A stretch of 64,000 nt of DNA from Streptomyces calvus (GTDB lineage Bacteria > Actinomycetota > Actinomycetes > Streptomycetales > Streptomycetaceae): assembly GCF_006782915.1 (NCBI RefSeq), contig NZ_VCNP01000011.1, positions 1 to 64,000 on the forward strand, written 5' to 3'. This document shows, piece by piece, positions 52,194-61,199 of this stretch (within the stretch, counting starts at the first letter, position 1; the number at the start of each line of letters is the position of its first letter). Below the pieces are notes generated by a model. It did no database searches. It saw only the letters and a program-made list of their open reading frames with translations, and was not told the DNA's origin. A program made the translations under genes and the position numbers.

Positions 52194-52856
52194 GTGTCCG
52201 TTCTCCTCGAGCAGCCCGCAAGCCTGGTCGCCTACCGCCCGAACAAGCCGACCGCCATGGTGGTCGTGGCCGACCCCCGCGTCCGTTCCACCGTCACCCG
52301 CCACCTGTGGGCGCTCGGTGTCCGTGACGTGATCGAGGCCTCGTCCGTCGCGGAGGCTCGTCCCCGCATCGGCAACCCCCGCGACATCTGCGTCGCCGAA
52401 GTCCACCTGCCGGACGGTTCCGGCCTCACCCTCCTGTCGGAGACCCGCGCCGCGGGCTGGCCCAACGGCCTCGCCCTGTCCGCCGCCGACGACATCGGCG
52501 CCGTGCGCAACGCGCTGGCCGGCGGAGTGAAGGGCTACGTCGTCACCGGCACCCGCACCAACCTCGGGCTCCCCACCCGGCCCGGTGCGGCTCCCATCGG
52601 CGCCGCCGCCGCGCGCCTGCACCGCCGCCCCCCGGGCGCCCCGAGCCACCCGGGCGGCTACCGCGAACTGTCCGGCCGTGAGGTCGAGGTGCTGCGGCTG
52701 GTGGCGGAGGGCCAGTCGAACAAGGCGATCGGCGTCTCCATGGGCCTGTCCGCGCTGACCGTCAAGAGCCACCTCGCCCGCATCGCCCGCAAGCTCGGCA
52801 CGGGCGACCGCGCCGGCATGGTGGCGGTGGCCCTGCGCACCGGCATCATCCACTGA
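52194..52856 (+). CDS. whiI: Atypical response regulator WhiI (sporulation)
   Basis: 220 aa from GTG 52194, with AGGAGG at 52184. The N-terminal receiver-like domain (about residues 20-135) has Glu69 at the usual phosphoacceptor position (VAEVHLPDGSG), and the canonical switch Lys region is not clear, so phosphorylation is unlikely. The C-terminal NarL/LuxR HTH (about 155-220) reads LSGREVEVLRLVAEGQSNKAIGVSMGLSALTVKSHLARIARKLG. WhiI pairs with BldM to switch on late sporulation genes in aerial hyphae. The gene name rests on sequence recall plus the hemE/DUF3000 and RNase D/fadAB context. Confidence 0.9.
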   Translation: MSVLLEQPASLVAYRPNKPTAMVVVADPRVRSTVTRHLWALGVRDVIEASSVAEARPRIGNPRDICVAEVHLPDGSGLTLLSETRAAGWPNGLALSAADDIGAVRNALAGGVKGYVVTGTRTNLGLPTRPGAAPIGAAAARLHRRPPGAPSHPGGYRELSGREVEVLRLVAEGQSNKAIGVSMGLSALTVKSHLARIARKLGTGDRAGMVAVALRTGIIH

Positions 52857-52959
52857 CCTCCCCCGACACCGATCCCCCCACCCCCTCCCCTCCGGTTCCG
52901 CCCCGGCCACGGACACGCGAACCGCTTCTTTCACCCTCCTGACCGGAATACGACCTTCA

Positions 52960-52995
52960 GGCGCCCGTCAACGGAACGTTCCGTCGACGGGCGCC
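52960..52995 (+). terminator. Loopless 36-bp inverted repeat terminator after whiI
   Basis: GGCGCCCGTCAACGGAAC joined directly to GTTCCGTCGACGGGCGCC: 18-bp arms with one A/C mismatch, followed by TTCGCGG. It separates whiI from the RNase D gene. Confidence 0.75.
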
Positions 52996-53020
52996 TTCGC
53001 GGCACGGATACCCTTGACAG

Positions 53021-54313
53021 GTGACCGACGCCCACGACACCGCAGCAGACAGTCCCCTGCGAACCACCGGAGGCGCCCCTCCGGACGACGACGGATCTTC
53101 TGCTGCAGAGGCGCCGATCCCCTTGCTCGAGCCCCGCGAGGGCATTCCGCCGGTGATCGCGGACGAGGCCGGCCTCGCCGAGGCGGTCGCCGCCTTCGCC
53201 GCCGGCACCGGCCCCGTCGCCGTGGACGCCGAGCGTGCCTCCGGCTACCGCTACGGCCAGCGCGCCTACCTCGTCCAGCTGCGCCGCCAGGGCTCCGGCA
53301 CGGCGCTGATCGACCCCGTCGCCTGCCCGGACCTGTCCGCTCTGGGCGAGGCGCTGTCCGGCACCGAGTGGGTGCTGCACGCCGCCACCCAGGACCTGCC
53401 GTGCCTGCGCGAGATAGGCATGGTGCCCACCCGCCTGTTCGACACCGAGCTCGCCGGACGCCTGGCCGGGTTCCCCCGCGTCGGCCTCGGCGCGATGGTC
53501 GAGAACGTGCTCGGCTTCGTCCTGGAGAAGGGCCACTCCGCCGTGGACTGGTCCACCCGTCCGCTGCCCGAGCCCTGGCTGCGCTACGCCGCCCTCGACG
53601 TCGAGCTGCTGGTCGACCTGCGGGACGCGCTGGAGAAGGAGCTGGACCGGCAGGGCAAGCTGGAGTGGGCCCGGCAGGAGTTCGACGCGATCGCCTCGGC
53701 ACCGCCGCCGGAGCCCCGCAAGGACCCCTGGCGGCGCACCTCCGGCATGCACAAGGTGCGCCGGCGCCGGCAGATGGCGGTCGTACGGGAGCTGTGGCAG
53801 ACCCGCGACAGGATCGCGCAGCGCCGGGACGTCTCCCCCGGCAAGGTGCTCCCGGACGCCGCGATCGTCGAGGCCGCGCTCGCGCTGCCGGCCAACGTGC
53901 ACGCGCTGGCCGCGCTGAACGGCTTCGGGCAGCGGGTGGGCCGGCGCCAGCTGGAGCAGTGGCAGGCGGCCGTCGACCGGGCCAGGGCGCTGAGCGAGTC
54001 GCAGCTGCCGCAGCCCGGCCAGCCCGTGACCGGTCCCCCGCCCCCGCGCGCCTGGGCCGACAAGGACCCGGAGGCCGCGGCCCGGCTGTCCGCGGCCCGC
54101 GCGGGCGTGAGCGCGCTGGCGGAACGGCTGAACATGCCGCAGGAGAACCTGATCACGCCGGACACGGTGCGCCGGGTCTGCTGGGAGCCGCCGCAGACCG
54201 TCGACGCGGAGTCCGTCGCGCGGGCGCTGGCCGGCCTCGGGGCCAGGGCCTGGCAGATCGAGCAGGTCACGCCGGTCCTGGTGGAGGCGCTCACCGCCCG
54301 GCCGTCCGCGTAG
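53021..54313 (+). CDS. Ribonuclease D-like 3'-5' exonuclease with HRDC domain
   Basis: 430 aa from GTG 53021. DEDD exonuclease domain (about residues 45-215): PVAVDAERASGYRYGQRAYLVQL, HAATQDLPCLREIG, FDTELAGRLAG, YAALDVELLVDLRDAL, with the acidic residues in place. HRDC domain at about 235-310 and a second HRDC-like C-terminal region. Functions in tRNA or structured RNA 3' maturation. An N-terminal acidic low-complexity segment is usual in actinobacterial forms. Confidence 0.92.
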   Translation: MTDAHDTAADSPLRTTGGAPPDDDGSSAAEAPIPLLEPREGIPPVIADEAGLAEAVAAFAAGTGPVAVDAERASGYRYGQRAYLVQLRRQGSGTALIDPVACPDLSALGEALSGTEWVLHAATQDLPCLREIGMVPTRLFDTELAGRLAGFPRVGLGAMVENVLGFVLEKGHSAVDWSTRPLPEPWLRYAALDVELLVDLRDALEKELDRQGKLEWARQEFDAIASAPPPEPRKDPWRRTSGMHKVRRRRQMAVVRELWQTRDRIAQRRDVSPGKVLPDAAIVEAALALPANVHALAALNGFGQRVGRRQLEQWQAAVDRARALSESQLPQPGQPVTGPPPPRAWADKDPEAAARLSAARAGVSALAERLNMPQENLITPDTVRRVCWEPPQTVDAESVARALAGLGARAWQIEQVTPVLVEALTARPSA

Positions 54314-54327
54314 GGCCGCGGCCGGCC

Positions 54328-55158
54328 CTACTTCGTGGCGCCCCGCATGAAGCCGTTGTAGATGAAGCGCTGGAGGAAGAGGAAGACGATCAGGGTGGGC
54401 AGGATGACCAGGATCGCGCCCGCCGAGATCGTCTCCCAGTGCGCTCCGAACGGGCCCTTGAAGCGGAACAGCGACGTCGAGATCACGCCAAGATCTTCGG
54501 AGGGCATGTAGAGGAAGGGGATGTAGAAGTCGTTGTAGACGGTGATCCCCTTCACGATGACCACCGTCGCGATCGCCGGCTTGAGCAGCGGGAAGATCAC
54601 CTTGCGGTAGACCGTGAAGGCGTTGGCTCCGTCCAGGCGGGCCGCCTCGTCCAGCGAGACGGGGATGGAGCGGATGAACTGCAGGAAGATGTAGATCGAC
54701 ACGATGTCGGTGCCCATGTAGAGCGCGATCGGCGCCCACAGGCTGTCGAACATCCCGAAGCTGTTGACGATCTGGAACGTCGCCACCTGCGTGGTCACGC
54801 CGGGAACCAGCGCGGCCAGCAGGAACAGCGCCACGACCAGCTTCCGGAACCGGAAGTGGAAGCGGTCGACGGCGTACGCGGTCATCGAGCCGATGAGGAT
54901 CGTGCCGCCGACGGCGACGACGAGGACGATCGCCGTGTTGCCGAAGGCGGACAGCATCTGGCCGTCGCGGAACGCCGTCACGTAGTTGTCGAGGTTCAGC
55001 GGGTCGTCGGGCAGGGCGAGGGCGCCGCTGCCGTTGGCCATCTCCTTCGAGGACTTCAGCGAGGTCAGCAGAACCACGGCGAGCGGCAGCAGCACCACCA
55101 GCGTCGCCAGCACCAGCGACAGGTACACCAGGGCCCGGGCCACGGTACGGCGGGTCAT
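54328..55158 (-). CDS. Carbohydrate ABC transporter permease (MalG type)
   Basis: 276 aa. Six membrane helices. The EAA loop, LDEAARLDGANAFTVYRKVIFP, contacts a shared ATPase. CUT1 family. It overlaps the upstream permease by 4 bp (ATGA). It is the last gene of the leftward importer operon. No ATPase gene is present, as usual for Streptomyces CUT1 systems energised by a common MsiK. Substrate inferred as mannosides from the divergent beta-mannosidase. Confidence 0.93.
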   Translation of the reverse strand: MTRRTVARALVYLSLVLATLVVLLPLAVVLLTSLKSSKEMANGSGALALPDDPLNLDNYVTAFRDGQMLSAFGNTAIVLVVAVGGTILIGSMTAYAVDRFHFRFRKLVVALFLLAALVPGVTTQVATFQIVNSFGMFDSLWAPIALYMGTDIVSIYIFLQFIRSIPVSLDEAARLDGANAFTVYRKVIFPLLKPAIATVVIVKGITVYNDFYIPFLYMPSEDLGVISTSLFRFKGPFGAHWETISAGAILVILPTLIVFLFLQRFIYNGFMRGATK

Positions 55159-56108
55159 ACGAGGTCCACCTTCTCGTCGGGGACGATGCGCCGCTGCACC
55201 CAGGTGACCGCCAGCACGATCAGCAGCAGCACGACGGCGGCGGCCGAGGCGAGCCCGGTCTTGTTGAACTGGAAGGCCAGCTTCACCGTCTGGATCACAA
55301 AGGTCTCGGTGCCGGTGGCGCCGCCGGTCATGATGTACGGGATCTCGAAGACCGACAGCGAGCCGGAGACGGACAGGATGACGCTCAGGCTCAGTACGGG
55401 CCTGATGCCGGGCGCGATGATGTGCCGGAACTGGTGCCAGCGGCTCGCGCCGTCGATCTCGGCCGCCTCGTACAGCTCGCCCGGGATGGACTGGATGGCG
55501 CCGAGGAACAGCACGAAGTTCAGGCCCAGGTAGCGCCAGACGGAGACGCCGGCGAGCGAGGTGTTCGCGGAGGACGGCGTGCCCAGCCAGGCGTGGTCGG
55601 TCTCGACGCCGAGGAGGCGCAGCACGGAGTCGAGTGTGCCGCCGTCCTGGAAGAAGTAGAGGAAGACGAAACCGATCGCCACCCCGTTGATCAGGTACGG
55701 GAAGAACAGCACGCCCTTGAAGAAGTTCCGGAAGCGCACGTCGAAGCTGAGGACCGTGGCGAAGTACAGGGCGAGGACGATCTGCACCACGGAGGCGACG
55801 AGGTAGTAGCCGCTGACGAAGAAGACCTCGAACAGCTCGGAGCGGGTGAGGAGTTCGGTGTAGTTCCCGGTTCCGGTGTAGTTCAGTTCGGGGCTGACGC
55901 CGTCCCAGTCGGTGAAGCTGTACGCGATCATGTTGGCGATCGGCGCGTAGGTGAACGTCAGCAGCAGGGCCAGCGGGGCCAGCAGGAACAGCCAGGGGGT
56001 CAGGCGGCGCGGCAGCGGGGCGCGGCGCGGCGCGCGGGCGGTGCGTCCGGGCCGGGCGGGCGCGGCCGGTGTGCCCGGCCGCGCCGCCTCGCGGGTGGTG
56101 TCCGCCAT
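55155..56108 (-). CDS. Carbohydrate ABC transporter permease (MalF type)
   Basis: 317 aa from ATG 56108. A Pro/Arg/Ala-rich cytoplasmic N-terminus (about 45 residues) precedes six membrane helices. EAA loop ELYEAAEIDGASRWHQFRHIIAPG. Its start shares one base with the stop of the binding-protein gene (TGATG), so they are coupled. Partner of the MalG-type permease. Confidence 0.93.
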   Translation of the reverse strand: MADTTREAARPGTPAAPARPGRTARAPRRAPLPRRLTPWLFLLAPLALLLTFTYAPIANMIAYSFTDWDGVSPELNYTGTGNYTELLTRSELFEVFFVSGYYLVASVVQIVLALYFATVLSFDVRFRNFFKGVLFFPYLINGVAIGFVFLYFFQDGGTLDSVLRLLGVETDHAWLGTPSSANTSLAGVSVWRYLGLNFVLFLGAIQSIPGELYEAAEIDGASRWHQFRHIIAPGIRPVLSLSVILSVSGSLSVFEIPYIMTGGATGTETFVIQTVKLAFQFNKTGLASAAAVVLLLIVLAVTWVQRRIVPDEKVDLV

Positions 56109-57424
56109 CAGGACCCCAGGGAGTCGCGTGCCTCGGCCCACCGCTCGCCGAGGTCGTCGAAGAAGCCGTCCAGGCTGCCCTCGCGTGCGCCGCGGGCCAG
56201 GTCGACGAGTTCCTGGCGGTAGTCGGGCTTGTAGATGCCGACCTCTGATCGGTTGTCGATGGTCTTCACCTCGCCGCCCTTGGTGTCGTCGAGGTCGATG
56301 AGTTCGACGCCCCGCTCCTCGTAGGGCTTCAGCACGTCGGGCAGCGGGGCGTCCTTCAGCGGGGACAGGGCCAGGTTGGCGGCCGCGTAGCCGGACGTGT
56401 CGGTGAACCAGTCGATCCAGGCGCGCGCGGCGGCCTTGTTGTCGGAGTGGACGTTGACGGCCTGCTGGTAGTCCGGGGAGGTCACCGCGCAGAAGGCGCC
56501 GTCCTGCTGCGCGGGGAACGGCATGAAGCCGATGTCGGCGGGGTCGGTGCCGGCCTGCTCGGCGGCGGCCCGCAGCTGCACGACGGCCCAGGAGCCCAGC
56601 CACATGGTGGCGATCTCGCCCTTGGCCAGCTTCGCCTTGGACGCCTCCCAGTTGGTGGTGGTCGGGTCCTTCTCCGCCAGGCCGCCGCGCACGATGTCGT
56701 ACAGCAGGGTGTCGGCCACGCGCAGGTCGGCGCCCTCGGCCCAGGGGTCGCCCTCGGCGAGCCGGGTGGTGGCGTCCGGGTCGCAGCCGACGGAGCCGTT
56801 GACGTTGGTCCACTGGGTCAGCGGCCACATGTCCTTGAAGTTGGTGTAGTACGGCACCGCGTCGGTCTTCGACCTGATGGCCCGCAGGGCGTCGAGGAAC
56901 GCGTCGGGTGTGGTGGGCCAGTCGGTGACGCCGGCCGCGCTCCAGGTCTTCCTGTTGTAGACGAAGCCGGGGACGACGCCGATCGGGCTCTGGCCGTAGA
57001 CCTTGCCGTCGACGGTGGCGTAGTCGGTGAACCGGTACGTGGCGCTCCGTTCGGCCTCGCTGCCGAGGGAGGCGAAGAACCGCGGGTAGTCCTTCTTCTC
57101 GATGACCGCGGGGATCATCAGGACGTCGCCGTAGTTCTCCGTGTTCATACGGATCTTGACCTCGCCCTCGTAGTCGGTGAGGGCGTCGAACTCGACCTTC
57201 ACCCCGGGATGGGTCTTGTTGAACTCGGCGGCGTACTTCTTCATCGTCCCGTCCTGCACAAGGTCGGTCCGGTGGGTGAGGACGGTGATGGACCCCTTGA
57301 CCGCGGACGGGTCGTCGGGCGCCTCGGCGTCGGCGCCCTCGGCGGATCCCCCCGTGCCGGTGCAGGCGGAGGCCAGGAGGGCGAGGACGGCGAGGGATCC
57401 GGCGAGTGCCTTGCGTCGGTTCAT
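56108..57424 (-). CDS. Extracellular sugar-binding lipoprotein (ABC importer)
   Basis: 438 aa from ATG 57424 (GGAG nine bases upstream; GTG 57430 is less well spaced). Lipobox LLASACTG (Cys about residue 21). Family-1 solute-binding fold: GSITVLTHRTDLVQDGTMKKYAAEFNKTHPGVKVEF, PAVIEKKDYPRFFASLG, ATMWLGSWAVVQL. It captures oligosaccharide, probably mannan-derived, for the permease pair. First gene of the leftward operon. Operators lie in the divergent gap. Confidence 0.92.
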   Translation of the reverse strand: MNRRKALAGSLAVLALLASACTGTGGSAEGADAEAPDDPSAVKGSITVLTHRTDLVQDGTMKKYAAEFNKTHPGVKVEFDALTDYEGEVKIRMNTENYGDVLMIPAVIEKKDYPRFFASLGSEAERSATYRFTDYATVDGKVYGQSPIGVVPGFVYNRKTWSAAGVTDWPTTPDAFLDALRAIRSKTDAVPYYTNFKDMWPLTQWTNVNGSVGCDPDATTRLAEGDPWAEGADLRVADTLLYDIVRGGLAEKDPTTTNWEASKAKLAKGEIATMWLGSWAVVQLRAAAEQAGTDPADIGFMPFPAQQDGAFCAVTSPDYQQAVNVHSDNKAAARAWIDWFTDTSGYAAANLALSPLKDAPLPDVLKPYEERGVELIDLDDTKGGEVKTIDNRSEVGIYKPDYRQELVDLARGAREGSLDGFFDDLGERWAEARDSLGS

Positions 57425-57496
57425 GTGCACCAGCTCCGTTCACGGGGCGGACGAGCACGAGTGGGTTGGCTGGTTCGGCACTCTGGCAGCACCTTA

Positions 57497-57509
57497 CTGA
57501 ACCGGTAAA
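57497..57509. promoter_or_regulatory. LacI-type operator copy 1
   Basis: CTGAACCGGTAAA, one of two related copies in the 151-bp divergent gap. It lies nearer the importer operon. A CAACG-N9-CGTTG dyad lies between the copies (about 57523-57541). Confidence 0.6.
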
Positions 57510-57552
57510 GTCTCTATTGCGCCAACGATGCCAAAACGTTGCCCAGACATGG

Positions 57553-57565
57553 GTGAACCGGTTTA
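57553..57565. promoter_or_regulatory. LacI-type operator copy 2
   Basis: GTGAACCGGTTTA, palindromic around ACCGGT, ten bases before the beta-mannosidase start. It matches copy 1 at TGAACCGGT and is presumably bound by the LacI regulator encoded downstream. Confidence 0.65.
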
Positions 57566-57575
57566 GGGAGTGTGC

Positions 57576-59993
57576 ATGCGTCAGGTCACACCGCTCACCG
57601 ACGGATGGATCCTGCGACACCCGGACGGCACGGGCGCCGAGCTGCCGGCCTCGGTGCCCGGGTGCGTGCACACCGATCTGCTGGCGGCCGGTCTGATCCC
57701 CGACCCCTTCCTCGGCCGCAACGAGGCCGAGGTGGCGTGGGTGGGCCGGCGGGACTGGACGTACGAGACGGACCTGCCGGCCGGGACGGGCGCGCACGAG
57801 CAGACGGACCTGGTCTTCGACGGGCTCGACACGGTCGCGGAGATCCTGCTCGACGGCCGGTCGCTGGGCCGGGTGCGCAACATGCACCGCTCGTACCGCT
57901 TCGACGTGACGGGGCTGAGCGGACGGCTCGCGGTGCGGTTCGCCTCCGCCTACGCCGAGGCGGAGGCGGTGCGCGGCACGGTGGGCGAACGGCCCGGCGC
58001 CTACGCCGAGCCCTACCAGTACGTGCGCAAGATGGCCTGCTCGTTCGGCTGGGACTGGGGGCCGACGCTGGTGACGGCCGGGATCTGGCGGCCGGTGCGG
58101 CTGGAGCGCTGGTCCACCGCCCGGATCGCCCGGGTGCGGCCGCTGGTCACGGTCGACGGCGGCACGGGCCGGGTCGAACTGGCCGTCGACGTCGAGCGCA
58201 CCCGGGTCGAGGCGCCGCTCACCGTGGAGGCGGCCGTCGGCGGCGTACGCGCCCGCGCGGAGATCGACGGCACGCACGGCACCGTACGCGTCGAGGTGCC
58301 CGGCGCCCGGCTGTGGTGGCCCCGCGGGTACGGCGAACAGCCGCTGTACGACGTGGAGTTGACGCTGCTGCACGGCGAGGAGGCGCTGGACGTGTGGCGC
58401 CGCCGGATCGGCTTCAGGACGCTGGAGCTGGACACCTCGGCCGACGCGCACGGGACCGGGTTCACCCTGGTCGTCAACGGCGAGCGGCTGTTCGCGCGGG
58501 GCGTCAACTGGATCCCGGACGACGTCTTCCCGTCCCGCATCACCCGGGAACGCTACCGGCGACGCCTGGAGCAGGCGGCCGGCGCGGGCGTGGACCTGGT
58601 CCGCGTGTGGGGCGGCGGGATCTACGAGAGCGAGGACTTCTACGACGCCTGCGACGAGTTGGGCCTGCTGGTCTGGCAGGACTTCCCGTTCGCCTGCGCG
58701 GCCTACCCGGAGGAGCAGCCGCTGCGCGGGGAGGTGGAGGCCGAGGCCCGGGAGAACGTCGTACGGCTGATGCCGCACCCCTCGCTGGTGCTGTGGAACG
58801 GCAACAACGAGAACCTGTGGGGCTTCCGGGACTGGGACTGGGAGCCGGGGCTGGCCGGGGACTCCTGGGGCGAGGGCTACTACCTGGGCGTGCTGCCGCG
58901 CGTGGTCGCCGAGTCGGACCCGACACGGCCGTACACGGCGGGCAGCCCCTGGTCCGGGTCCTGGCGGCACCACCCGAACGACCCGGCGCACGGCACGCAC
59001 CACTCCTGGGAGGTGTGGAACCGCACCGACTACGCCGACTACCGGCTGACCGTGCCCCGCTTCGTGGCCGAGTTCGGCTGGCAGGCGCCGCCCGCGTACG
59101 CCACGCTGCGCCGCGCGCTGCCCGGTGAGGAACTCGCGCCCGACTCGCCCGGCATGCTGCACCACCAGAAGGCCGACGACGGCAACGGCAAGCTGGAGCG
59201 CGGGCTGGCCCGCCACTTCGCCCTGCCGGAGGGGGACTTCGACCGCTGGCACTATCTGACGCAGGTCAACCAGGCGCGGGCCGTGGCCGCCGGGATCGAG
59301 CACTGGCGTTCGCACTGGCCGGTGTGCGCGGGCACGGTGGTGTGGCAGCTCAACGACTGCTGGCCGGTGACCTCCTGGGCCGCGATCGACGGGGACGGCC
59401 GGGAGAAGCCGCTCTACCACGAGCTGCGGCGGCTGTACGCGGACCGGCTGCTGACCGTGCGCGCGGACGGTGACGGTCCGGTGGTGGCGGCGGTCAACCA
59501 GGCGGCCGAGGACTGGCACGGGTCGCTGCGGCTGCGGCGGATGTCCGTCGACGGCACGGTGATCGGAGAGGCGGCCCTCGTACTGGCCGCCGGGGCGCGG
59601 ACGGTGGCCGAGGTGAAGGTACCGCCGGAGCTGATACCCGTCGGCCCCGCGGAGTTCCTGGTCGCCGACGCGTGGGAGCCCTCCCGGCCGGACGAGGCCG
59701 GGACCGGAGGAGCGCTGCGGGCGCTGCACTTCCCGGCGCCGGACCGGGACATCCCCTACCCGCGCCCGGAGTTCGAGGTCGCGCTCGTCCCGGACGGCAT
59801 CACGGTCACGGCCCGCACCCTCGTACGGGACCTGCTGCTGCAGGCCGACCGGCTGGATGCGGACGCGCGCGCCGACCGGGGGCTGGTGACGCTGCTTCCC
59901 GGCGAGGAGGTGACCATCGGGGTGCGGGGCTGGAAGACTCCGGACCCGGAAACCGCCCGTCGTGCCCTGTACTGCGTGGAGCCCACTCGATGA
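57576..59993 (+). CDS. GH2 beta-mannosidase
   Basis: 805 aa from ATG 57576 (AGGGAG at 57565). GH2 layout: N-terminal jelly roll (DLVFDGLDTVAEILLDGRSLG), immunoglobulin-like domain, TIM barrel with RVWGGGIYESEDFYDACDELGLLVWQDFPFACA, acid/base Glu in NGNNENLWG, and nucleophile Glu in VAEFGWQAPP. It removes non-reducing beta-D-mannose from mannan oligosaccharides. No signal peptide, so it acts inside the cell on imported sugars. It overlaps the LacI gene by 4 bp. Confidence 0.95.
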   Translation: MRQVTPLTDGWILRHPDGTGAELPASVPGCVHTDLLAAGLIPDPFLGRNEAEVAWVGRRDWTYETDLPAGTGAHEQTDLVFDGLDTVAEILLDGRSLGRVRNMHRSYRFDVTGLSGRLAVRFASAYAEAEAVRGTVGERPGAYAEPYQYVRKMACSFGWDWGPTLVTAGIWRPVRLERWSTARIARVRPLVTVDGGTGRVELAVDVERTRVEAPLTVEAAVGGVRARAEIDGTHGTVRVEVPGARLWWPRGYGEQPLYDVELTLLHGEEALDVWRRRIGFRTLELDTSADAHGTGFTLVVNGERLFARGVNWIPDDVFPSRITRERYRRRLEQAAGAGVDLVRVWGGGIYESEDFYDACDELGLLVWQDFPFACAAYPEEQPLRGEVEAEARENVVRLMPHPSLVLWNGNNENLWGFRDWDWEPGLAGDSWGEGYYLGVLPRVVAESDPTRPYTAGSPWSGSWRHHPNDPAHGTHHSWEVWNRTDYADYRLTVPRFVAEFGWQAPPAYATLRRALPGEELAPDSPGMLHHQKADDGNGKLERGLARHFALPEGDFDRWHYLTQVNQARAVAAGIEHWRSHWPVCAGTVVWQLNDCWPVTSWAAIDGDGREKPLYHELRRLYADRLLTVRADGDGPVVAAVNQAAEDWHGSLRLRRMSVDGTVIGEAALVLAAGARTVAEVKVPPELIPVGPAEFLVADAWEPSRPDEAGTGGALRALHFPAPDRDIPYPRPEFEVALVPDGITVTARTLVRDLLLQADRLDADARADRGLVTLLPGEEVTIGVRGWKTPDPETARRALYCVEPTR

Positions 59994-61024
59994 CGGCAAC
60001 GCCGCCCCCTCGCGTCACCATCAAGGACGTCGCCGCGCGCGCCGGCGTGTCCAAGGGGGCCGTGTCCCTCGCCTTCAACCACAAGCCCGGCCTGTCGGAG
60101 GCCACCCGGGACCGGATCTTCCGGGCGGCGCGGGAGCTGGGCTGGGCGCCGAGTTCGACCGCGCGGACCCTGGCCGGTTCGCGGGTGGACGTGGTGGGGC
60201 TGGCCGTGTGCCGGCCCGCCCGGCTGCTCGGTCTTGAGCCCTTCTACATGGAGTTCATCTCCGGGGTGGAGAGCGTCCTGGTCGAGCGGTCCTGCTCGCT
60301 GCTGCTGCGGCTGGTGCGCAGCCCGGAGGAGGAGGTCGGGCTGATGGAGTCGTGGTGGCGCGGGCGGCAGATCGGCGGGTCGATCCTGGTGGACTTCCGC
60401 GCCGACGATCCCCGCCCGGCGGTGGCCGGGCGGCTCGGGCTGCCGGTGGTGGCGGTCGGGCATCCGTCGCTGACCGGCGGGCTGACCTCGGTGTGGACCG
60501 ACGACGCCACGGCGGTGACCGAGGCGGTGCGCTATCTGGCGGCGCTCGGTCACCGGCGGATCGCCCGGGTGGGCGGGGCGGCGGCGCTCGGCCACACGTC
60601 GATCCGCACGACCGCCTTCGACGAGGCGGTGCGGTCCCTGGAGCCGGCCGCCCGGGCGTGGCAGGTGGCGACGGACTTCTCCGGGGACGCGGGCGCGCGG
60701 GCGACGCGTTCGCTGCTGGCGGCGGCGCCGGGTGAGCGGCCCACGGCGATCGTGTACGACAACGACATCATGGCGGTGGCCGGTCTGTCGGTGGCGGCCG
60801 AGATGGGCCTGCGGGTCCCGGACGACGTGTCGCTGCTGGCGTGGGACGACTCGCAGCTGTGCCGGCTGACGCATCCGACGCTCTCCGCGATGAGCCACGA
60901 CGTGCACGGGTTCGGCGCGGAGGTGGCGCGCACGTTGTTCGGGACGATCACCGGAGAGGGTCCGGGATCCCATCCCGTGCCGACGCCGGTCCTGACTCCG
61001 CGGGGCTCCACGGCACCACCGTGA
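59990..61024 (+). CDS. LacI-family repressor of the mannoside cluster
   Basis: 344 aa from ATG 59990, overlapping the beta-mannosidase stop (ATGA). HTH TIKDVAARAGVSKGAVSLAFNHKPGLSEATRDRI (residues about 9-45) with hinge helix STARTLAGSR. Sugar-binding core VVGLAVCRPARLL ... VSLLAWDDSQLCRLTHPTLSAM. It likely binds the two ACCGGT-centred operators and is released by a mannoside. Translational coupling to the hydrolase gives autoregulation. Confidence 0.94.
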   Translation: MTATPPPRVTIKDVAARAGVSKGAVSLAFNHKPGLSEATRDRIFRAARELGWAPSSTARTLAGSRVDVVGLAVCRPARLLGLEPFYMEFISGVESVLVERSCSLLLRLVRSPEEEVGLMESWWRGRQIGGSILVDFRADDPRPAVAGRLGLPVVAVGHPSLTGGLTSVWTDDATAVTEAVRYLAALGHRRIARVGGAAALGHTSIRTTAFDEAVRSLEPAARAWQVATDFSGDAGARATRSLLAAAPGERPTAIVYDNDIMAVAGLSVAAEMGLRVPDDVSLLAWDDSQLCRLTHPTLSAMSHDVHGFGAEVARTLFGTITGEGPGSHPVPTPVLTPRGSTAPP

Positions 61025-61134
61025 CCGGGCGCGCCGGCCGCGGACGGGCCGTGTTCCCGGACGCCGGACGGGCCGGGCCGGCGCGGCCGGACGTGTGATG
61101 TTCGCCGCTCCAGGCGACGGGGCTGGGCAGTCAC

Positions 61135-61150
61135 GTTACTCGTAAGTAGC
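61135..61150. promoter_or_regulatory. Dyad upstream of fadA
   Basis: GTTACTCGTAAGTAGC contains TACT-N4-AGTA, the type of site bound by TetR-family fatty-acid regulators. A TAGCAT -10-like box overlaps it. It is about 50 bases upstream of the fadA start. Confidence 0.45.
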
Positions 61151-61199
61151 ATGGGTCGTAAGCAAGCGCTCAGCATCCCGCACCTGGAGGAGAGCCATC

